DNA of 64,000 bases from Flavobacterium frigoris (GTDB taxonomy: Bacteria > Bacteroidota > Bacteroidia > Flavobacteriales > Flavobacteriaceae), in contig NZ_FOFZ01000001.1 in the NCBI RefSeq assembly GCF_900111075.1, positions 310,001 to 374,000 on the forward strand. Reading direction: 5' to 3'. The notes under the pieces were generated by a model. The model worked only from the letters and a program-made list of their open reading frames with translations. It had not been told where the DNA came from and searched no databases. Below are positions 19,312 through 27,968 of this stretch, piece after piece. How positions within the stretch are numbered: the stretch's first letter is position 1; each line of letters opens with the position of its first letter. The position numbers and the translations under genes are program-made.

Positions 19312-19324
19312 AGTCAAATTGACT
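19312..19324. promoter_or_regulatory. Perfect AGTCAA-A-TTGACT palindrome
   Basis: A 13-bp perfect palindrome between the regulator gene and the GH97 gene. It could be an operator or only a weak hairpin. No promoter box is clearly associated. Confidence 0.25.
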
Positions 19325-19360
19325 GTTCTTACGAGTGAATGTACTTATAAAGGGTACTAG

Positions 19361-21010
19361 TCATAGCTTCGTTTTTGTTCCTATTTGCATGACATTAGCC
19401 TCAAATTCTTCACGGGGGCCCGCTGCTTTGTTTTTGATTTGGGAGCGATAATTGTAAATTGTAGATACAGAATAGCGAAGGAAAACCGCTATTTTAGCAC
19501 TGTCCTTAATACCCAAACGGATAAGCGCGACTATTCTTAATTCGGTGTTCAAAAGGTCGCCGTCTTTCAGTTGGGTTAATTCAGAGTCAACAAGCAACGC
19601 TTCAAATTCATTGATAAAGTCAGGAAAGAGCAGTAAAAAGGTTTTGTCAAAATTCGAGTAAAACTCTTTTAGTTCAGTTTCGATAAACTGTTTTGACTTG
19701 ATGGCGCTGATGAGGTTGTTCATTTTGCCTGCGGTTGCCATCATATTCAATTTCCGGCGATAGGCTTCTAATTTTCCAATATAATCCGAGCATTGGTCCA
19801 TGTATTTGCCTATGTAGATTTCTTTTACAAGATTGGCTTCCGTTAGCGTACTGTTCGTTTCCTTTAGTCGTAAATTAATGGCATGTAAGGCAACATTTAG
19901 TTCTGACAATTGAGTATTTGCCACATTCAAATCTTTTTGGGCAATCTTTAATTTTTTCATTTGCTTGAAAAGCAGAATTAGCACAATCAATAAAATCACA
20001 GTCAATAAGCTGACACTTACCAGAAATAACCAGAGTTGTTGTTGGTTCTTTTGATTCTGATGTTCATAAGCTTCACTGATAATGGGCATCATTTTAGAGA
20101 TCTCATAGGTTCTTAAACGGGCGTTACAAAAGAGCGCGTCTTCTAGTGAGCGTTGAATGTATTTGTAGGCTCGGTCGATGTCGCCTTCCTCGTATAGTAA
20201 AAAGGCCAGATTTCGAAGCGAAATATTTTCCTTTTTGGCCAACTTCAAATCAGAGATAGCGGAAATAGCCAACCATTTTTTCTCTGCTTCTCTGTCTTTT
20301 TTTTGATGGTAAGCATGAGAAATGATGTAGGCAAAAATAGCCCGATCAGGATCAGAAAGAGAAATAGTGGGGAAAACGCTAAGAAGCTGATGCAATGATT
20401 CGTCCTCTTGCCCATCTTTAATTAATTGCTCAGTTTGAATAATTAGGTGTTGTCGAGACTGTTTTGGGAAATGCTGCAGCGAGGAATCACGGTGTTTTTG
20501 TGTTAATGTAGCGTATTTTTCTTTCTCATACGCAGAGGTCGCATAATCGTACATATAGCCATAAAGCACCCGATTAACAACAAAATATGCTCCTTTCAAT
20601 TCCGGAGAATGATTCCCAGGATTTTTTGCGAGAATGTCGGTAGCCTCTTTGTACATTCCTAAAGTGCCCATTATCGAGGCGAGATTAAGTGCGGCTTGAT
20701 CACTTCTTTTTGGATCCTTCAGGCGAGTCGCGATTTGCACGCTTTTTCGAGCAAAAACCAAAGCAGAATCGGATTTATATACTCGGTATTCTTCGTATAA
20801 TTGATCGTAAACTTCCTGTTTCTGAAGATCACTCAAAGCAGGTTTTAGAAGCAGTTTTAGGGAATCAATGGCATGCTCTTTTTGGTTCGAATACAACTGA
20901 TGATTCTCGATTGTTTGATCCAATTCCCGCAGTAAAGAAGTTGAATTCTCTTGAGCCAAAAGCAATGTTGGAAAAAGGAAAACAAATAAGAATGGCAAAA
21001 ATCGATTCAT
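19361..21010 (-). CDS. DUF6377-like membrane TPR/HTH transcriptional regulator
   Basis: 549 residues from the ATG at 21010 (MNRFLPFLFVFLFPTLLLAQ signal sequence). The frame upstream to 21052 adds 14 unlikely residues. The order is a periplasmic TPR-like helical region (about 25-320), one membrane helix (LWLFLVSVSLLTVILLIVLILLF), a coiled coil, and a cytoplasmic part. The last part has a LuxR-like helix-turn-helix, ELRIVALIRLGIKDSAKIA, then LRYSVSTIYNYRSQIKNK. This layout fits DUF6377 and SusR-type sensors that detect sugars across the inner membrane. The adjacent GH97 gene on the same strand makes control of alpha-glucan use plausible. Confidence 0.82.
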   Translation of the reverse strand: MNRFLPFLFVFLFPTLLLAQENSTSLLRELDQTIENHQLYSNQKEHAIDSLKLLLKPALSDLQKQEVYDQLYEEYRVYKSDSALVFARKSVQIATRLKDPKRSDQAALNLASIMGTLGMYKEATDILAKNPGNHSPELKGAYFVVNRVLYGYMYDYATSAYEKEKYATLTQKHRDSSLQHFPKQSRQHLIIQTEQLIKDGQEDESLHQLLSVFPTISLSDPDRAIFAYIISHAYHQKKDREAEKKWLAISAISDLKLAKKENISLRNLAFLLYEEGDIDRAYKYIQRSLEDALFCNARLRTYEISKMMPIISEAYEHQNQKNQQQLWLFLVSVSLLTVILLIVLILLFKQMKKLKIAQKDLNVANTQLSELNVALHAINLRLKETNSTLTEANLVKEIYIGKYMDQCSDYIGKLEAYRRKLNMMATAGKMNNLISAIKSKQFIETELKEFYSNFDKTFLLLFPDFINEFEALLVDSELTQLKDGDLLNTELRIVALIRLGIKDSAKIAVFLRYSVSTIYNYRSQIKNKAAGPREEFEANVMQIGTKTKL

Positions 21011-21204
21011 TAAAAGGGAATTAAGGTCGGGTAAAAATAGCCAAAAATTCAAAGGAATTGGCGATTCCTGTTGGTAAATAAATAGAGGTATTCTTTTAAG
21101 AGCAGTTCACTTCGAATAGTACAAAAATTTAGATTTAATAGTTATAAGGATAGGGTTTTTGTTTGGTTTTTGTATTTTGCAGACCAAATCTTTATTAAAA
21201 CTAC

Positions 21205-22071
21205 ATGAAAACCTACTTTATGGCACTGCTTATGGCAGTTTTACCTTGCTGTATGCCAGCACAAGCACAAGAAAATTCCGTGAGATTGAAGCAAATTAAC
21301 GTTGTTAAAACAAATTTTAGAAATTTAAAAGATGGCGAAACCGTAAACAAAACAATCACATTCAAAGAAGGAAAAATTCATTCGATTAAAACGTCTGATA
21401 TCATCCAAGTTTATTTTTATAATCCAAACGGATTACTTGATATGACTGTAAAAGAGCGCGAAGGTAGCAACTGGAAAGAGGTGATAAATTACACGTATGA
21501 CAAAGCGAATAATCTAATAAAATTTAGTAAAAAATACGATGAAAATGGCGAGAACGTTACTAAAACAGTTACTTTTAAATATGACGGTGCACGAGTAAGA
21601 GCCATCACTAAAAAAAGCACTACCCATCAAAATTTTGTTGAAGATAATGAATACATCGTTCAAGAAGGTATAATAGTAAGACGTTCCTCTCGCGACAGAA
21701 ACGAGCAAATTATCAGTAAAAAAGAGTATGGGTATTACAAAGATAATTTGTCAAGAGATAAAGGACTTGTAGGTGATAAAACAATAATTTATTATACCTA
21801 TGATGATAAAAACTCGGTTAAATTACTAATGGCCAAAAGTACCTTTGGTGAAAATTATAAAGTAATTCTTCCGTTAATTTCTTTCTATGAGGATGAATTT
21901 GATTTTCAAGCAATATCTAGTAATAATGAGCTTGATTCTAAAGCTACATCAACAAATTATGTAGGCAAATCAGCCACGTTTAAATACAACAGCAGTAATT
22001 ATCCCATTTCGCAAGACCTTGTGGAAGAAAACGGAATTGTAAAAACAAAAACGACTTACTTATACGAGTAA
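21205..22071 (+). CDS. Hypothetical exported protein with YD-repeat-like strands
   Basis: 288 residues. The signal peptide MKTYFMALLMAVLPCCMPAQAQ could be a type I signal; the CC and the AQA end do not form a clean lipobox. The rest is beta-rich with alternating segments such as YTYDKANNLIKFSKKYDENG and VTFKYDG that resemble Rhs/YD repeats. It is much too short for a polymorphic toxin and has no toxin tail. No enzyme motif was recognised. Monocistronic. Confidence 0.7.
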   Translation: MKTYFMALLMAVLPCCMPAQAQENSVRLKQINVVKTNFRNLKDGETVNKTITFKEGKIHSIKTSDIIQVYFYNPNGLLDMTVKEREGSNWKEVINYTYDKANNLIKFSKKYDENGENVTKTVTFKYDGARVRAITKKSTTHQNFVEDNEYIVQEGIIVRRSSRDRNEQIISKKEYGYYKDNLSRDKGLVGDKTIIYYTYDDKNSVKLLMAKSTFGENYKVILPLISFYEDEFDFQAISSNNELDSKATSTNYVGKSATFKYNSSNYPISQDLVEENGIVKTKTTYLYE

Positions 22072-22171
22072 TTATACTATGTTTAGGTTGCCCCTATTAC
22101 TAAAAAGGCTAATGTTTCTTTATAATTATTTAAAAAGCATTTGGAATTACAGTTAATAGTGCACAAATCAT

Positions 22172-22179
22172 TAAATTTG
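22172..22179 (+). promoter_or_regulatory. -7 promoter box TAAATTTG for hflX
   Basis: Exact TAnnTTTG match 16 bp before the hflX ATG. A TTG at 22141 is too far for a classic -33 element. Confidence 0.45.
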
Positions 22180-22195
22180 TAGCTTATACAAAGAT

Positions 22196-23446
22196 ATGTT
22201 AGAAAAAGAAGTATTAAATTTCGAAAAAACAGCCATTGTTGGGATTGTGACTCAAAATCAAAGTGAAGAGAAGCTTAGAGAATATCTTGACGAATTAGAG
22301 TTTCTAACCTTTACGGCAGGTGGGCAAGTGGTCAAACGTTTTTCACAAAAAATGGAACGACCAAATCCTAAAACATTTGTAGGAACGGGAAAAATAGAAG
22401 AAATTCATCAGTATGTAAAAGAGAACGAAATTTCAACATTGATCTTTGATGATGAATTGACTCCCTCCCAACAAAAAAATATTTCTAAAGTAATCGTGGA
22501 ATGCAAAATTCTTGACAGGACTCACCTTATCCTGGATATATTTGCGCAAAGAGCAGAGACTTCCTATGCTAGAACCCAAGTAGAATTGGCACAATGCCAA
22601 TATCTTTTACCTCGACTTTCTGGAATGTGGACTCACTTAGAACGCCAAAAAGGGGGAATTGGAATGCGCGGACCTGGAGAAACAGAAATTGAAACAGACA
22701 GACGTATTGTACGTGATAGAATTGCTTTATTGAAAGATAAAATCAAAGCGATTGACAAACAAATGGGCACACAGCGCGGTAATCGTGGAGCTATGGTTCG
22801 TGTCGCTTTAGTGGGTTACACCAATGTTGGAAAATCAACTTTGATGAATGCGATTGGAAAAAGTGATGTTTTTGTCGAAAACAAACTCTTCGCCACATTA
22901 GATACCACGGTTCGAAAAGTCGTGATTAAAAATCTGCCATTCCTGCTTTCTGATACGGTAGGTTTCATTCGAAAATTACCTACACAATTAGTAGATTCTT
23001 TTAAAAGTACCTTAGACGAGGTTCGTGAGGCGGATTTACTGTTGCACGTAGTTGATATTTCACATCCTGAATTTGAAGACCATATTGCTTCAGTGAATCA
23101 AACGTTAATGGACATCAAAGCAAGTGACAAGCCAGTAATTATGGTTTTTAATAAGATTGATGCCTACACCCATTTGACGATTGATGACGATGATCTGATG
23201 ACCGAGAAAACGCCGAGACATAATACACTAGAAGAGTGGAAATCCACATGGATGAGTCGAGTAGGAGAGGAAAATGCTTTGTTCATTTCGGCAACAAACA
23301 AAGAAAATTTTGAAGAATTAAGAGAACGTCTTTATGAAACGGTAAGACAGATTCACATTACCCGTTTTCCTTACAATAAGTTTTTATATCCTGATTATAA
23401 AGATGCGGTAGAGAAAGAAGTAGATGAAGACAACGAGGACGAATAA
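22196..23446 (+). CDS. hflX: GTPase HflX
   Basis: 416-residue ribosome-associated GTPase that splits stalled or hibernating 70S ribosomes under stress. The N-terminal HflX domain contains RPNPKTFVGTGKIEEI, and the LSGMWTHLERQKGGIGMRGPGETEIE linker region is present. The G domain follows with G1 GYTNVGKST, G3 DTVGFI and G4 NKID. A short C-terminal domain ends in an acidic tail. Length is normal. Single gene with a terminator directly downstream. Confidence 0.95.
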   Translation: MLEKEVLNFEKTAIVGIVTQNQSEEKLREYLDELEFLTFTAGGQVVKRFSQKMERPNPKTFVGTGKIEEIHQYVKENEISTLIFDDELTPSQQKNISKVIVECKILDRTHLILDIFAQRAETSYARTQVELAQCQYLLPRLSGMWTHLERQKGGIGMRGPGETEIETDRRIVRDRIALLKDKIKAIDKQMGTQRGNRGAMVRVALVGYTNVGKSTLMNAIGKSDVFVENKLFATLDTTVRKVVIKNLPFLLSDTVGFIRKLPTQLVDSFKSTLDEVREADLLLHVVDISHPEFEDHIASVNQTLMDIKASDKPVIMVFNKIDAYTHLTIDDDDLMTEKTPRHNTLEEWKSTWMSRVGEENALFISATNKENFEELRERLYETVRQIHITRFPYNKFLYPDYKDAVEKEVDEDNEDE

Positions 23447-23471
23447 TTAAATCCTGTCATTATAAAAAACC

Positions 23472-23508
23472 AAATCCCTTTTGATATTTTCAAGAGGGAT
23501 TTTTTTTG
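23472..23508 (+). terminator. Intrinsic terminator of hflX
   Basis: Stem AAATCCC-TTTTGA/TCAAGA-GGGATTT with a T-run of eight, starting 25 bp after the hflX stop. Confidence 0.75.
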
Positions 23509-23785
23509 GGCATGCCCCAGCTTCCACTCCGTTACAGCAGCGTCGCGCTGTACGTTGCAATCTTTTATTTCGCTACGCTGCATAAAAGGATTTCCACTTC
23601 CATCCCTCATGCGAGACTGTTGTAATAATTACGATTGTTTTTTAGAATATTTGAAAAAAAAAGAACTATGCAATTGAAGGCTTAATGAGGTGAAACCTGG
23701 GCTTAAACGGAGGTTTTGCCGCAGTAGAGTTTAATACATGCATCTTTTTAATCTTGTTTTGATTTAGCCCAAAACATTTCAATCC
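23509..23785. repeat. Flavobacterial GC-richer intergenic repeat (about 23509-23630)
   Basis: The segment opens GGGCATGCCCC and contains several small inverted repeats (CGTCGCGCTGTACG, TTTCGCTACGCTGCATAAAA). It ends ATCCCTCATGCGAGACTGTT. It is clearly more GC-rich than its surroundings and resembles dispersed repeat elements of Flavobacterium genomes. The frames through it are not convincing genes. The following ~150 bp hold nothing recognised. Confidence 0.45.
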
Positions 23786-23823
23786 AAAAAAAATCCCTTT
23801 AGAATAATTTTCAAAAGGGATTT
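23786..23823 (-). terminator. Terminator of the sufS-to-DUF3078 operon
   Basis: Inverted repeat AAATCCCTTT...AAAAGGGATTT with, on the minus strand, a following U-run. It lies 20 bp after the DUF3078 stop codon. Confidence 0.7.
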
Positions 23824-23842
23824 CCTGTATACTATGGTTTAA

Positions 23843-24691
23843 TTAAAAACCGTAATTCACTCCTATTCCAAAGACTTCTTTGACTTGTACTGCTTGTACA
23901 GAGTTGTCATCATATATGGTTTGTAAAGCAACATTTGCGGACAAGTATTTGTTGATTTTCATCACCACATTCATTTGGTAATCAATATCCACATTTTGCG
24001 GATTGTCCAAATAATTAGAATATAAATTCAGACGATTCTCTATAGAAACGTTCGCCATTATAACAAATTTGTAGTAGGCTGTAATGCTGGCTCCAAATTC
24101 AAATCGAGAGTTGTCTCCTTGTAAAACACCAAATGATGGGCCAAATTCTGTATAGTGATTGTGTACCAAGATCAGTTTTGAGGTAGCGGGAGAAAAATTC
24201 ACACTCAGGTTATTACTTTTTTTCCAAAGCATACCGGGACCCAATTGGAAATAAGCGGGAGAGAAAAAATGAGAAATATTCACATCATTCTTATCGTAAC
24301 CCGTGTCCATTTGCGTTTTAAAATTGAAAAACATCGAATAGTACCAGTCGCCTTTTGCTTTTTTACCCCAAATTGAATTCAGTTCTAAACGGTCATCTGT
24401 TTTGGCAGTTTTATTATTGCCTTTAATTTTACTTAAACCATAAGCAAGGATAAATTTATTGTCCCAAACAACGGCGTCTTTTTTATAATTAAAGTCATAG
24501 TTAACGCCAAAATTCCCTGCTATGTTTGATGTTCCGCCACCAAGCCACTGTCTGTTGTAAGCAGATTGGTTAAAAAGTAAAGAAAGATTTCCTTCTTTTG
24601 TCCAAAGTTTAGTGGTGTCTTTTGGAATTTCTTGAGCACTTCCAACAAGTACCGTGAGAATAAAAACAATGGAAATTAGTGATTTTTTCAT
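23843..24691 (-). CDS. DUF3078 outer-membrane-like protein
   Basis: 282 residues with signal peptide MKKSLISIVFILTVLVGSAQ. Typical DUF3078 features are LWTKEGNLSLLFNQSAYNR, WLGGGTSNIAGN, an amphipathic beta-strand pattern throughout and a terminal IGVNYGF suited to a beta-barrel. Function unknown; probable outer-membrane location. It is the last gene of the Fe-S cluster operon, 22 bp after the DUF2480 gene. Other Bacteroidota also carry DUF3078 near suf genes, but a direct role in Fe-S assembly is not implied by the sequence. Confidence 0.85.
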   Translation of the reverse strand: MKKSLISIVFILTVLVGSAQEIPKDTTKLWTKEGNLSLLFNQSAYNRQWLGGGTSNIAGNFGVNYDFNYKKDAVVWDNKFILAYGLSKIKGNNKTAKTDDRLELNSIWGKKAKGDWYYSMFFNFKTQMDTGYDKNDVNISHFFSPAYFQLGPGMLWKKSNNLSVNFSPATSKLILVHNHYTEFGPSFGVLQGDNSRFEFGASITAYYKFVIMANVSIENRLNLYSNYLDNPQNVDIDYQMNVVMKINKYLSANVALQTIYDDNSVQAVQVKEVFGIGVNYGF

Positions 24692-24713
24692 GTTTCGGTG
24701 TTTTTAATTGATC

Positions 24714-25220
24714 CTATTTTTTTGCTTTATATAAGGGAACGGCAGAGCAAGCTTCTCCGTACATAATGCTGCGGGCGAAGGGTTGCAAGTTTTGTGCGGC
24801 CAAAACATAGGCACGCATGGGTACCGGTTTTTGTGAACAGCCTTTTATAATAATTGATTTATTACCATACACTGAATAATCAATTTTAGCTAGTAGTTCT
24901 TCATACAAAGCGGCATTTAAATCATCAATATTTCCATTTACGATTTTCTTGGCAAAAGGAGCAAGTTGGATAGTAACTAAGATGGAAGCCCATGCTGGAA
25001 CAATAGCATCCGTACTGCAATTTATAGCCACAAACTGATCCTGATACTGTGTCCAATCGTGATTTTTAAGGTGTTCTCTAAACTCTTTTTCTTTCAATAG
25101 AAAACCTTCCAGAAGCCATTGCGAAATGTCAACCTGGGATCGAATACCTTTTGGATAATAATCTTCTAAATCGAATACTTCCAGTGCACTATTTGCCACT
25201 TTATTAATTATCTCTTCCAT
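24714..25220 (-). CDS. DUF2480 family protein
   Basis: 168 residues from the ATG at 25220 (MEEIINKVANSALEVFDLEDYYP). The longer frame uses a TTG at 25235. Soluble, with conserved motifs typical of DUF2480: FDLEDYYPKG, DISQWLLEGFLLKE and VPAWASILV. The C-terminal part has IIIKGCSQKPVPMRAYV with a conserved Cys. Function unknown. Its position downstream of sufE and the DUF59 gene suggests an accessory role in Fe-S metabolism, which is inference from context. Confidence 0.85.
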   Translation of the reverse strand: MEEIINKVANSALEVFDLEDYYPKGIRSQVDISQWLLEGFLLKEKEFREHLKNHDWTQYQDQFVAINCSTDAIVPAWASILVTIQLAPFAKKIVNGNIDDLNAALYEELLAKIDYSVYGNKSIIIKGCSQKPVPMRAYVLAAQNLQPFARSIMYGEACSAVPLYKAKK

Positions 25221-25225
25221 TTTGT

Positions 25226-25302
25226 TAGTGTTCAATAATCAGTGTTCAGTTTTTTAGCGCTCAGCTAATAACTGAATACTAAAAAACTGACTACTGAATA
25301 CT
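25226..25302. repeat. Intergenic CAGTGTTCAGT-type repeat with inverted arms
   Basis: A low-complexity segment built from AGTGTTCAGT/ACTGAATACT words with an 11-bp inverted pair CAGTTTTTTAG (25247-25257) and CTAAAAAACTG (25279-25289). The same word family recurs at about 50663-50690 and 63917-63995. It separates the DUF2480 and DUF59 genes. Confidence 0.6.
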
Positions 25303-25306
25303 ATCT

Positions 25307-25630
25307 TTAAAGCATTCCTAATTCTAATTTTGCTTCTTCGCTCATTAAGTCCTTGCTCCAAGGTGGGTCAAAAGTGATTTCTACTTCGGCGTCTTTTACA
25401 TGCTCGATTGATTTTACTTTTTCTTCTACTTCTCTTGGCAAACTTTCCGCAACGGGGCAGTTAGGCGAGGTTAGTGTCATCAGGATTTTTACTTCGTAAT
25501 CGGTATTTACCATTACATCATAAATTAATCCTAATTCATAAATATCTACAGGGATTTCAGGGTCGTAAATTGTCTTTAATTTTTTTACGATCGCTTCTCC
25601 TAATTCGTTAGTGTCTATATTTTGTTCCAT
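25307..25630 (-). CDS. SUF system Fe-S assembly protein, DUF59/MIP18 family
   Basis: 107 residues, a single DUF59 domain: LKTIYDPEIPVDIYELGLIY, then VKILMTLTSPNCPVAESLPREV and EVEITFDPPWSKDLMSEEAKLELGML. The invariant DPEIPVDIYELGLIY and the Cys in SPNCP match SufT-/PaaD-like maturation factors. It helps to load or transfer Fe-S clusters to client proteins. It lies in the suf operon downstream of sufE. Confidence 0.93.
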   Translation of the reverse strand: MEQNIDTNELGEAIVKKLKTIYDPEIPVDIYELGLIYDVMVNTDYEVKILMTLTSPNCPVAESLPREVEEKVKSIEHVKDAEVEITFDPPWSKDLMSEEAKLELGML

Positions 25631-25732
25631 TTTATTTTAATTTTTCAATCTGTTTTAGTGTTTGTTATTTTTCGAACCATATAAGTAAAATTAGTTTTTT
25701 AATCAAGTTCGCATATGACTTATATGTTGAAA

Positions 25733-26152
25733 TTAGTTTTGTGCATTGAATGCCAAAGCATACATTTTTATATTCTTAATCATGGACACTAAACCGTTAG
25801 CACGTGTAGGGGATAAATGTTCTTTCAGTCCTATTTCGTCAATAAAATCCATATCAGATTCGAGAATGTCTGCGGCAGTTTGATTTGAAAAAGTACGGAT
25901 CAAAATGGCGATAATTCCTTTTGTCAAAATCGCATCGCTGTCTGCAGTGAAAACCACCTTGTCATCATTTTTCTCTCCTTGCAACCACACTTTCGACTGG
26001 CAGCCTTTTATCAAATTATTTTCTGTCTTGAATTCTTCTTTTATTAACGGAAGTTTTTTTCCTAATTCGATGATGTATTCGTATCGCTCCATCCAATCAT
26101 CAAACATGGAAAATTCGTCTACTATCTCGTCTTGTATTTCTTTAATTTTCAT
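25733..26152 (-). CDS. sufE: SufE, cysteine desulfurase activator
   Basis: 139 residues from the ATG at 26152 (MKIKEIQDEIVDEFSMFDDW). The frame extension to 26167 starts at TTG. It accepts persulfide sulfur from SufS. The catalytic cysteine is C51 in NLIKGCQSKVWL, the same residue number as in E. coli SufE. The first 11 bp overlap the end of the upstream lipoprotein gene, so translation is probably coupled. Confidence 0.95.
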   Translation of the reverse strand: MKIKEIQDEIVDEFSMFDDWMERYEYIIELGKKLPLIKEEFKTENNLIKGCQSKVWLQGEKNDDKVVFTADSDAILTKGIIAILIRTFSNQTAADILESDMDFIDEIGLKEHLSPTRANGLVSMIKNIKMYALAFNAQN

Positions 26153-26585
26153 CGTTTTGTTTTGCAATTGAATTTATTTTATCTACGAATTTTTTAATCT
26201 CTTTTGGCGGAAAACCATGATCAAAACTCGTTGTTTCATAGGTTTTGTCTTTAAACGTAATTTTAAAATTAGCAATTGGCGCACCGTCATAAAAACGTTT
26301 CTCTGTAGGTGCTTTCAGTTTTGGCAAGCTGTCCAATTCCATTTTATTGAAATAGTCTACTAATTCTTCCCAGTCCTTGGCTGCTATTTTTGTAGGAACG
26401 ACTTTCTCTTGTCCGCTTCTATCTTTAGAAATGATGACCATTTGATTTTGAACTGTTATTTTTTGATAAAACCCTCTTGTATTTGCGGTGTATTCAATAA
26501 CAGCAGATTCTAGATCTTGTTTGCTTTGGCCTTCACAGCTTTTTCCAAGAAAAATAGTCAGTAATAATAAAGATAGTATTCTCAT
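26142..26585 (-). CDS. Small lipoprotein inside the suf operon
   Basis: 147 residues. A short signal with a probable lipobox GKSC (C17) precedes a compact domain with VIEYTANTRGFYQKITVQNQ, a basic middle and KITFKDKTYETTSFDHGFPP, ending in a helix. The overall pattern is a small alpha/beta domain without catalytic motifs. It lies between sufS (11 bp upstream) and sufE (11-bp overlap), so it is co-transcribed with them. The presence of an exported lipoprotein between two cytoplasmic sulfur-transfer genes is odd. No family was recognised. Confidence 0.75.
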   Translation of the reverse strand: MRILSLLLLTIFLGKSCEGQSKQDLESAVIEYTANTRGFYQKITVQNQMVIISKDRSGQEKVVPTKIAAKDWEELVDYFNKMELDSLPKLKAPTEKRFYDGAPIANFKITFKDKTYETTSFDHGFPPKEIKKFVDKINSIAKQNDEN

Positions 26586-26596
26586 TGTTTAAAAAG

Positions 26597-27811
26597 TTAA
26601 GATAACATTAGTGTTGCTTTTTTTACCGCTTCAACCATAACATCGATTTCTTCTTTCGTATTGTAAAAAGAGAATGAAGCTCGTATGGTGCCCGGAATAT
26701 TGAAATAAGTCATAATCGGTTGCGCGCAATGATGCCCAGTTCTAACCGCTATTCCTAATTTGTCAATTATGGTGCCAATATCGTAAGGATGAATGCCGTC
26801 AATATTAAACGAAATTACGGAAGTTTTTTCTTTTGAGGTACCAAAAATTTTCAAACCTTCAATTTCTAATAGACGTTTAGTTCCGTATTCCAACAATTCC
26901 AGTTCTTGTTTTTGAATGTTTTCAAAACCAACGGCATTCATATAATCAATAGCAGTTCCTAAAACGATTCCACCAGCAATATTTGGCGTTCCTGCTTCAA
27001 ATTTATGAGGTAGTTCAGCATAAGTCGTTTTTTCGAAAGATACTTCTTTAATCATTTCGCCACCACCTTGATAAGGAGGTAGTTTATTTAGCCAAGCTTC
27101 TTTACCGTACAATATCCCAATTCCGGTTGGTCCGCATATTTTATGTCCTGAAAAAACATAAAAATCACAATCTAGTTCTTGAACGTCTGGCTTTAAATGT
27201 GGTACCGCTTGCGCACCATCAATTAATATGGCAGCACCAACAGCATGTGCTTTATCAATCATATACTTGATTGGGTTGATCGTCCCCAGTGCATTTGATA
27301 TATGATTAGTTGTAACAATCTTTGTTTTTTCGGATAGTAATTTATCGTATTCGGCCATGATCAATTCCCCTTTTTCATTCATAGGAATGACTTTTAGGAC
27401 GGCACCTGTTTTCTCACACAACATTTGCCAAGGCACAATATTACTGTGGTGTTCTAATGCCGAAACTAACACTTCGTCACCCGGTTTTAAAATAGCGGCA
27501 AATCCGTTTGCAACTAAATTGATTCCAAAAGTAGTTCCAGAAGTAAATAGCACTTCATGGGAAAATTTGGCGTTGATGTGATTTTGAATTTTACCACGTG
27601 AAATTTCATAAGCATCAGTAGCCAATTGGCTCAAAGTATGTACGCCGCGATGAATATTGGCATTAATTTCCTGATAGTATTTTGAAATGGCATCAATCAC
27701 AATTTGTGGTTTCTGCGATGTGGCTCCGTTGTCGAGATAAACTAAAGGTTTTCCGTTCACTTTTTGCGAAAGTATCGGAAAATCGGCTCTTATTTTTTGA
27801 ATGTCTAGCAT
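26597..27811 (-). CDS. sufS: SufS cysteine desulfurase
   Basis: 404-residue PLP enzyme that takes sulfur from L-cysteine for Fe-S cluster assembly. The PLP lysine is K224 in FSGHKICGPTG. The catalytic cysteine is C362 in RTGHHCAQP, in the group II (SufS/CsdA) context. DNGATSQKP and ALEHHSNIVPW are conserved. It is the first gene of the second suf segment, followed by the lipoprotein gene and sufE. It has a probable promoter of its own at 27836-27843. Confidence 0.96.
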   Translation of the reverse strand: MLDIQKIRADFPILSQKVNGKPLVYLDNGATSQKPQIVIDAISKYYQEINANIHRGVHTLSQLATDAYEISRGKIQNHINAKFSHEVLFTSGTTFGINLVANGFAAILKPGDEVLVSALEHHSNIVPWQMLCEKTGAVLKVIPMNEKGELIMAEYDKLLSEKTKIVTTNHISNALGTINPIKYMIDKAHAVGAAILIDGAQAVPHLKPDVQELDCDFYVFSGHKICGPTGIGILYGKEAWLNKLPPYQGGGEMIKEVSFEKTTYAELPHKFEAGTPNIAGGIVLGTAIDYMNAVGFENIQKQELELLEYGTKRLLEIEGLKIFGTSKEKTSVISFNIDGIHPYDIGTIIDKLGIAVRTGHHCAQPIMTYFNIPGTIRASFSFYNTKEEIDVMVEAVKKATLMLS

Positions 27812-27835
27812 AATTATTTAGAAAAGTTCTAAATA

Positions 27836-27843
27836 CAAAAGTA
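27836..27843 (-). promoter_or_regulatory. -7 promoter box TACTTTTG for sufS
   Basis: Exact TAnnTTTG match on the minus strand, 25 bp before the sufS ATG. It suggests that the sufS segment no longer depends on transcription from the sufB segment. No clear -33 TTG. Confidence 0.4.
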
Positions 27844-27968
27844 CTAAAATCCAATTTGTTTTCGCTGCTAATTCACTGTTTTTTATGTTTGTTTCTTATG
27901 CTTTCATAGAAATATCCTATTGAATTAATGACGGGAAATTTTACTAAATTGCAGTAAAATAGTATCAA

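Noticed and set aside
21205-22071. YD-repeat-like protein as an Rhs/polymorphic toxin
   Set aside because: Far too short, without an RHS core or toxin tail and without an immunity gene.
23395-23610. 71-codon minus-strand ORF overlapping the hflX end
   Set aside because: Runs through the hflX terminator and a GC-rich repeat; composition is that of a repeat, not a protein.
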